NCBI RefSeq assembly: GCF_009690905.1
Contig: NZ_VOSW01000075.1
Span: 1-45,472 of the forward strand
Reading direction: 5' to 3'
Source: Paraburkholderia madseniana
Lineage (GTDB): Bacteria; Pseudomonadota; Gammaproteobacteria; Burkholderiales; Burkholderiaceae
DNA length: 45,472 nucleotides
Part shown: one piece after another, positions 39,748 through 45,472 of the stretch
How the letters are laid out: each line of letters opens with the position of its first letter
How positions within the stretch are numbered: position 1 is the first letter of the stretch
The notes under the pieces: model-generated
Database searches by the model: none
Told to the model about the DNA's origin: nothing
What the model saw: the letters and a program-made list of their open reading frames with translations, nothing else
Position numbers and translations under genes: made by a program

Positions 39748-40995
39748 ATGAGCATTACGGTAATCAGCGGCGGTAACGTACTCGATCTGGCCCAGGGCGC
39801 GTTGCTTGAACATCATCACGTCGTGATCGAAAACGGCCGCATCGTCGAAGTCACCGATCGTCCTGTCGACCTGCCGAATGCACGCGTGATCGACGCACGC
39901 GGCAAGACGGTGATGCCCGGCCTGATCGATTGTCACGTGCACGTACTGGCTTCACGCGCGAACCTCGGTGTGAATGCGACGCAGCCGAATATCCTCACCG
40001 CGATTCGCGCGCTGCCGATCCTGAAGGCGATGCTCGGCCGCGGCTTTACGACGGTGCGTGACGCGGGCGGCGCAGATTGGGGTTTGACGCAAGCGCTGGA
40101 GAGCGGGTTGATCCCGGGGCCGCGTATTTTCCCGTCGGGCAAGGCGTTGTCGCAAACCGGCGGTCACGGCGATTTCCGTCCACGCGGTGACGTGCTCGAA
40201 CCCTGTTCATGCGCCTTTCGTGCCGGGGCGATTGCGCGAGTGGTCGACGGTGTCGACGCGGTGCGGCTTGCAGTGCGTGAAGAGATTCAGAAGGGCGCGA
40301 CGCAGATCAAGATCATGGCCTCCGGCGGCGTCGCTTCGCCGACAGATCCGATCAGCAACACGCAATACTCCGAGGACGAAATCCGCGCGATCGTCGCGGA
40401 AGCTGAAGCAGCCAACACATACGTGATGGCGCATGCTTACACCGGCCGCGCGATTTCGCGTGCGATTCGCTGTGGCGTGCGCACGATCGAGCACGGCAAT
40501 CTGGTCGACGAAGCCGCGGCAAAACTGATGCGCGAGCACGGCGCATTCGTCGTGCCCACGCTGGTCACCTACGATGCGTTGGCCAAACACGGCGCCGACT
40601 ACGGCTTGCCCGCCGATTCGATTGCCAAGGTCGAGACCGTGCGGCAAGCGGGGCGCGACTCGCTGCAGATCTATGCAAACGCCGGTGTGCCGATGGGGTT
40701 CGGATCGGACCTGCTCGGCGAAATGCATACGTTCCAGAGCGACGAATTGCGCATTCGTGCCGAGGTGCTCGGCAATCTGGAAGCATTGCGTTCGGCCACC
40801 ACGATCGCGGCCGAGATCGTCGATCGCAGCGGCAAGCTAGGTGTCATCAAAGCAGGGGCAATTGCCGACGTACTGGTGGTCGACGGCAATCCGCTCAAGG
40901 ATATCGGCGTGTTGACCGGGCAGGGCGAGCGGCTCGCGTATGTCTTGCAGCATGGCGAGGTGGTGAGCGAACGGGGCACGGTCGCGTCGCGCTAA
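39748..40995 (+). CDS. Metal-dependent amidohydrolase (imidazolonepropionase/prolidase-like)
   Basis: A 415-residue TIM-barrel hydrolase with all canonical metal residues: His63 and His65 in GLIDCHVHV, Lys188 in QIKIMASGG (the probably carboxylated bridging lysine), His229 in MAHAYTG, His249 in IEHGNL, and Asp321 in GFGSDLLGE. The group includes Xaa-Pro (Sgx9260-like) and Xaa-Arg dipeptidases and organophosphatases. AGGAAG precedes the ATG. It follows the MHS transporter by 60 bases, consistent with a peptide- or amide-using operon. The exact substrate cannot be read from the sequence. Confidence 0.92.
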   Translation: MSITVISGGNVLDLAQGALLEHHHVVIENGRIVEVTDRPVDLPNARVIDARGKTVMPGLIDCHVHVLASRANLGVNATQPNILTAIRALPILKAMLGRGFTTVRDAGGADWGLTQALESGLIPGPRIFPSGKALSQTGGHGDFRPRGDVLEPCSCAFRAGAIARVVDGVDAVRLAVREEIQKGATQIKIMASGGVASPTDPISNTQYSEDEIRAIVAEAEAANTYVMAHAYTGRAISRAIRCGVRTIEHGNLVDEAAAKLMREHGAFVVPTLVTYDALAKHGADYGLPADSIAKVETVRQAGRDSLQIYANAGVPMGFGSDLLGEMHTFQSDELRIRAEVLGNLEALRSATTIAAEIVDRSGKLGVIKAGAIADVLVVDGNPLKDIGVLTGQGERLAYVLQHGEVVSERGTVASR

Positions 40996-41040
40996 TCGGA
41001 AGGTGCGTGTGCAGCGATCGGAGCGGGCCTCGGAAAATCT

Positions 41041-41952
41041 CTAAGCCTCCGCCGCGCTCACACGCAACGCGGTCCATCGCACCGTCGCGAGAATCGATGC
41101 TGCAACGATCAACGCACCGCCGATCCATGCCGCCGTTGAAATCCGTTCACCTAACCAGACGCACGCAAACAGCGCGCCGAAGGCGGGCTCGCTGCCCATC
41201 AGCAACGACACGCGCGTGGGGCTACTGCGTTTGATCGCAAAGTTCTGTGCAAAGAACGCGAACAACGTACACGCGATCACCAGATAGCCGATGTAGCCCC
41301 AGAAGATGGCGTGCCCAGCAAGCGACGGCACCGGTTGCCACTGTTGCGGCACAAACAGCACCGCCACCGCTGCGCTGCCAAATGCCACCACGCCCGACTG
41401 AACTGCCGTCACCGACAAAGGCGGCAACGCGGAGTCGCGCATCACGCGTTTAGTCACACACACGTTCAGCGCGCGCAGCAGTGCGGCGAGCAGAATCAGC
41501 GCGTCGCCGGGATTGAAACTCAGCGCGCCATCCCCCGCCAGCAGCCAGGCACCGAACAGCGAAAGCGCGACCGCCACCCATTCGATGCGAGTCGGCCTGC
41601 GCTTGAGCAGCCACCATTCGACGAGCGGCGTCATCACCACGCACAGGCTGATCAGAAACGCCGCATTGGCCGCGCGCGTCAGCAGAATACCGAAGGTTTC
41701 GCAGAGAAAGATACCGAGAAGCAACGCGCCCGCGATCAGCACACCGCGCATTGTGCGGGCATCGGTGGCGCGCAAATGACGCAAGGTGGGCGACAGGATC
41801 ACGAAGGTGATGCCGAAGCGGATCGCGAGCAAACCTAGAACCGGATAGAACACCAGGGCGCTTTTGACGACGCCGTAACTGGTGCCCCATACCACGGCGA
41901 CCGCGAGCAGCATCAGATCGGAGAGCAGAAGCAGGCGTTCTTGTTTCGACAT
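41041..41952 (-). CDS. EamA/DMT-family exporter
   Basis: A 303-residue, ten-helix transporter made of two EamA repeats (LMLLAVAVVWGTSYGVVKSA and the second repeat ALLRALNVCVTKRVM ... LMGSEPAFGALFACVWLGER). Such proteins export amino acids or other metabolites. The start at 41,952 (MSKQERLLLL) has AGGTCC upstream; the frame is open upstream for 65 codons but reads through the divergent LysR control region. It is divergent from the LysR gene at 42,077, separated by 124 bases. Confidence 0.92.
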   Translation of the reverse strand: MSKQERLLLLSDLMLLAVAVVWGTSYGVVKSALVFYPVLGLLAIRFGITFVILSPTLRHLRATDARTMRGVLIAGALLLGIFLCETFGILLTRAANAAFLISLCVVMTPLVEWWLLKRRPTRIEWVAVALSLFGAWLLAGDGALSFNPGDALILLAALLRALNVCVTKRVMRDSALPPLSVTAVQSGVVAFGSAAVAVLFVPQQWQPVPSLAGHAIFWGYIGYLVIACTLFAFFAQNFAIKRSSPTRVSLLMGSEPAFGALFACVWLGERISTAAWIGGALIVAASILATVRWTALRVSAAEA

Positions 41953-42076
41953 GGCGGACCTCAGGCAGATGAGCGCGTATTGTCGAACTTTGCTTATAAG
42001 GCGATAATCGGGTCGCTGTGCATAGCATTTATGTTTCAGATGCATCAATCGGCTCAAACTCCACGAGCGCCCGACG

Positions 42077-42997
42077 ATGAACCCAACCGACCTTTTTGCC
42101 TTGCTGCCGGACATGGCGGTTTTCGCGCGCGTCGTCGATGCCGGCAATTTTTCGGTCGCCGCACGTCAGCTCGGCAGTACGCCGTCCACGGTCAGCCGTC
42201 AGATCAAACGGCTCGAGGACGCATTGGCGACACGCCTGCTCGAACGGTCCACGCGCACGGTGCGGGTCACGGAATCCGGTGCCCAGGTGGCGCGTTTTTG
42301 CCGCGACATGGTGAGCGCCGCCTCGGGCGCGGTGGATGCCGCCGGGCAACTGGCCGCACGGCCGCAAGGCAAAGTGTGCGTGAGCGCGCCCACCGCGTTC
42401 GCTAAGACCGTGATTCATCCGCTGATTCCCGGCTTTCTGCGCGCCTACGATGAAGTCGACCTGCAACTGCTGTTCACCGATCACGACGTCGACCCGCTCG
42501 CCGACGATGTCGATCTGGTGATCCGTCTGACCGAGCATCCGCCGCAAGGGCTCGCGGGACGCAGGCTGGGGGCCGTGCGCTGGCTGCTGGGTGCATCGCC
42601 GGCTTATTTGCGTGAGCACGGCACGCCGGCGCAACCGCGCGATCTCCTCAAGCACGATTGCATCTACCTCGGCGAAACTGCCGACGACAACCGCTGGCGC
42701 TTTCGCCGTGGCACGGAGACGCAAACCGTCGACGTGAAAGGGCGTTACATCGCCAATCATGCAGGTGCGCGGCTCGAAGCCGCGCAGCAGGATTTCGGCA
42801 TCGCGAACCTGCCTGAGTTTGCCGCCACCGATGCATTGCTCAGTGGCGAACTCGTGCGGGTGCTGCCAGACTGGAATCTCGAAGCGCGCGCTTACGTGGG
42901 GTCGGTGTGGCTGTTATATCCGCCGAACCGCTTCTTGCCGCCGAAGGTGAGGGCGCTGATCGACTATCTTGTCGAGCATATTCGCGAAGCTGCTTAA
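42077..42997 (+). CDS. LysR-family regulator divergent from the EamA exporter
   Basis: A 306-residue LysR protein with a clear helix-turn-helix (GNFSVAARQLGSTPSTVSRQ IKRLEDALATRLLERSTR) and effector domain. The start is the ATG at 42,077. Its divergent pairing with the exporter gene across a 124-base intergenic region suggests it controls that gene; LysR regulators often pair this way with amino-acid exporters. Confidence 0.93.
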   Translation: MNPTDLFALLPDMAVFARVVDAGNFSVAARQLGSTPSTVSRQIKRLEDALATRLLERSTRTVRVTESGAQVARFCRDMVSAASGAVDAAGQLAARPQGKVCVSAPTAFAKTVIHPLIPGFLRAYDEVDLQLLFTDHDVDPLADDVDLVIRLTEHPPQGLAGRRLGAVRWLLGASPAYLREHGTPAQPRDLLKHDCIYLGETADDNRWRFRRGTETQTVDVKGRYIANHAGARLEAAQQDFGIANLPEFAATDALLSGELVRVLPDWNLEARAYVGSVWLLYPPNRFLPPKVRALIDYLVEHIREAA

Positions 42998-43145
42998 GCG
43001 GTGGTCCGCCGCGTCGTGCGAATCGCTTGCATGCCGTGGCCGACCCGTGGAGATTTGGATTGAGCGAAAGACGAACGTAGAATCGCTCGCGTCACCATGA
43101 TTGATAACGATCGCGACGACCGACGCGATCAGGAGGAGAACGAAC

Positions 43146-44255
43146 ATGACCTTGCGTGAAACCGGGCTGATTGCGGCGACTGTCTATCGCGGCGAAGCGA
43201 TCGAGAACACACATATCGCCCATGTCGCGGTGGTTCAGGCAGACGGCCGCCTGCTGTACTCATTCGGTGATCCGTCGCGTATCACGCTGGCACGCTCCGC
43301 GGCAAAGCCGGCACAGGCTTTGGCGGTAGTCGAGACTGGCGCGCTCGAGCGATTCGGTTTCGACGAAACGGATCTCGCGCTCATGTGTGCGTCGCACAGC
43401 AGCGAGCCGCGCCACATCGAACGGACGAGGCAGATGCTGGCCAAGGCGCAGGTCAGCGAAGCCGATCTGCGTTGCGGCGGCCATCCCCCGCTGTCCGACG
43501 CCGTGTACATCGACTGGCTGAAGCGCGATTTCAAACCGGACGCGGTGTGCAGCAATTGTTCGGGCAAGCACGCCGGCATGCTGGCCGGGGCGCGTTCGAT
43601 CGGCGCGGCGATACGGGGTTATGAACTGCCAGAGCATCCGCTACAGGTGCGCGTGAAGCATACCGTCGCCGAGGTATGCGACTTGCCGGACGACGCGGTG
43701 CAATGGTCGATTGACGGTTGCAATCTGCCGACGCCGGCGTTCGCCCTCGATCGACTCGCCCGACTGTTCGCGAAGCTCGCGGCTGCGGAGGACGAGGTTT
43801 CGGCTTCATCTGCGGCTTCTTCGTCCATTGCTTCTTCCATTTCGCCACGCACGGTCGCGCTCGCACGCATCTATCGTGCGATGGCCTCGCATCCGGAGTG
43901 GGTGGCAGGTGAGGGGCGCTTCTGTACCGCCTTGATGCGGGCGTTCGATGGCGCGCTGATCGGCAAGGTCGGCGCAGACGGCAGCTACGCAATCGGCGTG
44001 CGGGCGTCCCGGCAAACCGAGCAGCTTGGCGCCAACGGCGCACTCGGCATTGCGGTGAAGGTGGAGGACGGCAACATCGGCGTGCTGTATGCAATCGTTG
44101 CTGAACTGCTCGCGCGGCTTGATATCGGCAGCCCTGAGCAACGTGCGCAACTGGGCGCGTTTCATGCGCCGCCGATGATCAACACTATGGGCATCGAAAT
44201 CGGCCATCTGGCATTTTCGCTTGCGCTTGAAGCGCATTCACACCGCGAGGCGTGA
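43146..44255 (+). CDS. L-asparaginase II family protein (PF06089 type)
   Basis: A 369-residue protein of the bacterial asparaginase-II family first described in Rhizobium, distinct from the E. coli ansB type. Conserved stretches: GDPSRITLARSAAKPAQALA, MCASHSSEPRH, CSNCSGKHAGMLAGA with adjacent cysteines, and SIDGCNLPTPAFAL. The start is the ATG at 43,146, preceded by GGAGGAGAAC; a frame 15 codons longer is open but has no such site. An Ala/Ser-rich insert (DEVSASSAASSSIASSISP) interrupts the fold. Hydrolysis of asparagine to aspartate and ammonia is inferred from the family. Confidence 0.9.
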   Translation: MTLRETGLIAATVYRGEAIENTHIAHVAVVQADGRLLYSFGDPSRITLARSAAKPAQALAVVETGALERFGFDETDLALMCASHSSEPRHIERTRQMLAKAQVSEADLRCGGHPPLSDAVYIDWLKRDFKPDAVCSNCSGKHAGMLAGARSIGAAIRGYELPEHPLQVRVKHTVAEVCDLPDDAVQWSIDGCNLPTPAFALDRLARLFAKLAAAEDEVSASSAASSSIASSISPRTVALARIYRAMASHPEWVAGEGRFCTALMRAFDGALIGKVGADGSYAIGVRASRQTEQLGANGALGIAVKVEDGNIGVLYAIVAELLARLDIGSPEQRAQLGAFHAPPMINTMGIEIGHLAFSLALEAHSHREA

Positions 44256-44279
44256 AGGTGTGCGGAGTGCTGTGGCCGG

Positions 44280-45059
44280 TTACGCGTCGTCTTTCTTGAA
44301 GCGATCTTGTATGGCCACCAGTTGATCGTCGCTGGTGGCTACGATCCACAGACGGGCGCGCTCGGCCATCAGGCGATTGTGATCTTTTAGCACGCCCATC
44401 GACACGGCCGTTTTCCACGCGACGGGTGCGGCGCGACTGGTTCTTCCGGACGGCGTGCCGACCAGCAATGCGTAGGGACCGAGGGGCAGCGAGACGAACG
44501 GCATGGCCGGCTTGACGCGCACGCGCCAGTCGATGAAGGGTGAATCGCTGAAGAGAAGCGGCGTGGGTAGACCGTGTAGCACGGTGAAGTCATAGAGCGC
44601 TAATTGTTCGCGCATGGGTGTGTAGACCCGGCGAATATCGTCGACGAGCGCCGCGCGGATTTCGTCGTCGAACATTGCTTCCTGCGTGTAGTGGTCGACT
44701 GCTTGCAGCGCGTCGTGCTGGTAGGCGCTGAAGATTGCCAGGTCGAGGCAATCGTGAACGGCGCGTTGGACTTCCGCGGCGGAGCCGGCTTCTTCAGGTT
44801 TGCCGAGTTGCGCGGCGCGGAGGAAGCGCGCGAGGGCAGCGTCCTGGGTTGCGGGGCCGGTGGCTAGCGGGTCGTCGGTGGTGTCTTTGTCGAGCGGGAC
44901 GTAGAGGTATTTTTCTGCTGCGAAGCGAGATTTTTTGCCATCATCGAAGGCGATTTCGCCGGTGGCGCAGTTGATGTAGCGAGTGCCGATGTGGCCGTGT
45001 TCCCACACGAAGTTTTTCAGGAAGGGGCGCAGGGGGTGGAGTGGGTCAGGGTGTTGCAT
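44280..45059 (-). CDS. Unrecognised soluble protein (possibly DUF4238-like)
   Basis: A 259-residue protein without signal peptide or membrane helix. The start is the ATG at 45,059 (MQHPDPLHPLRPFLKNFVWE). Notable strings are KYLYVPLDKDTTDDPLATGP, an Ala/Leu-rich helical middle, and LLFSDSPFIDWRVRVKPAMP, which faintly recalls the 'SD-P' signature of DUF4238 proteins, though too weakly to assign. The open frame extends another 115 codons upstream into repeat-like DNA and is not credible. It converges on the asparaginase gene with 24 bases between stops. Confidence 0.75.
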   Translation of the reverse strand: MQHPDPLHPLRPFLKNFVWEHGHIGTRYINCATGEIAFDDGKKSRFAAEKYLYVPLDKDTTDDPLATGPATQDAALARFLRAAQLGKPEEAGSAAEVQRAVHDCLDLAIFSAYQHDALQAVDHYTQEAMFDDEIRAALVDDIRRVYTPMREQLALYDFTVLHGLPTPLLFSDSPFIDWRVRVKPAMPFVSLPLGPYALLVGTPSGRTSRAAPVAWKTAVSMGVLKDHNRLMAERARLWIVATSDDQLVAIQDRFKKDDA

Positions 45060-45472
45060 TTTTCTGTTGCACTCCGTGCGGGTTGGGGTTTGGGTATGGT
45101 CACATAGAAATTGGGGTTTATGGTTTTTTTCCCTGCGGGGCGGTTTGGTTGTTTGCCTACGGCGTTGGGATTTGCTGGGGTTGTTTGCCTGCGCGGCGCT
45201 TTTTGTCAGTGATCTTAGGGCGTTGGCCTTTCCTTGAATTGTTAGTGGTTTATTAGCGTTGCCCCTGTGCGGGGCGGCACTTACTTCTCTTTGCCGGCCG
45301 CAAAGAGAAGTAAGCAAGAGAAAGCGGCTCAAACCGCTACTGCTAAGCGGGTACCGTGGTCTGCTGCGGGTAGTGGTGCATCTGGAATCCGTGTTCTCGC
45401 ACATTCCGCGTTAGTGACAAAGGACTCATCAGCTCCCACTCCGCACTACGTGCGTCGCGGACGGGTCTGCAT
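45060..45472. repeat. Hairpin-rich intergenic DNA, probable dispersed repeat
   Basis: A gene-free end of the window. From 45,060 to 45,250 the plus strand is strikingly G/T-rich. Then GCCCC-TGTGC-GGGGC (45,261-45,275) and a long perfect stem CTTACTTCTCTTTGC / GCAAAGAGAAGTAAG around CGGCC (45,280-45,314). I recall similar 'CCTACTTCTCTTTGC...' elements as frequent intergenic repeats in Burkholderiaceae genomes; only one copy is in this window. Confidence 0.55.
45280..45314. repeat. 15-bp perfect inverted repeat
   Basis: A perfect 15-bp stem with a 5-base CGGCC loop, the core of the presumed dispersed element. No T-run follows directly, so it is not a simple terminator. Confidence 0.85.

Overview
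The window looks like chromosomal DNA of a Burkholderiaceae bacterium, most likely Paraburkholderia or Burkholderia. This is inferred from the high GC, strong G/C third-position codon use, close family resemblance of the housekeeping proteins (UvrB, MurI, class I fumarase, Acs), and a Burkholderia-type contact-dependent inhibition (CDI, bcp) locus. No database search was possible. The first ~150 bases are not chromosomal: they are an AT-rich low-complexity leader ending in a Nextera/Tn5 mosaic-end adapter that abuts uvrB.

Region 1 (162-14,400) is uvrB followed by an iron-homeostasis block: the ferrous-iron uptake operon ftrABCD, hemP, tonB-exbB-exbD, bfd and bfr. Three Fur-box-like sites (upstream of ftrA, hemP and bfd) suggest one Fur regulon. 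Import (Ftr), energisation of outer-membrane uptake (TonB/ExbBD), storage (Bfr) and release (Bfd) would be controlled together. murI, a DUF1857/SRPBCC protein, OsmC, pirin with a divergent LysR regulator, and two very small genes (39 and 20 codons) are interspersed.

Region 2 (14,580-22,310) is central carbon metabolism: class I fumarase with a UPF0114 membrane protein, acetyl-CoA synthetase, and a two-subunit sodium:solute symporter (DUF4212 small subunit plus a large subunit with an EF-hand-like loop) that probably imports a short-chain acid used by Acs. It ends in a tRNA-Ser(GGA) gene.

Region 3 (22,310-31,950) is the unusual part: a dismantled CDI/two-partner-secretion locus. Two copies of the extended signal peptide region (ESPR) of a giant BcpA/CdiA exoprotein lie 520 bp apart; both are broken. 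Behind them is a chain of orphan C-terminal (toxin-side) scraps, each followed by a small gene that often starts with an ATGA overlap: candidate immunity proteins. An intact lipoprotein (BcpO-like) and an intact outer-membrane transporter (BcpB/CdiB) follow. After a cytochrome c gene a second, triply joined TpsA remnant and more scrap/immunity pairs occur. A 'RQL' pre-toxin motif recurs three times. The locus seems to have lost its stalk gene but kept a library of immunity-like genes.

Region 4 (31,950-45,472) holds a family-4 glycosyltransferase converging on an OafA-like acyltransferase/SGNH protein (surface polysaccharide modification), then an MFS exporter, a LysR regulator, an MHS-family transporter next to a metal-dependent amidohydrolase, an EamA exporter, a further LysR regulator, an L-asparaginase II family protein and an unrecognised 259-residue protein. 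The window ends in hairpin-rich DNA that looks like a dispersed intergenic repeat.
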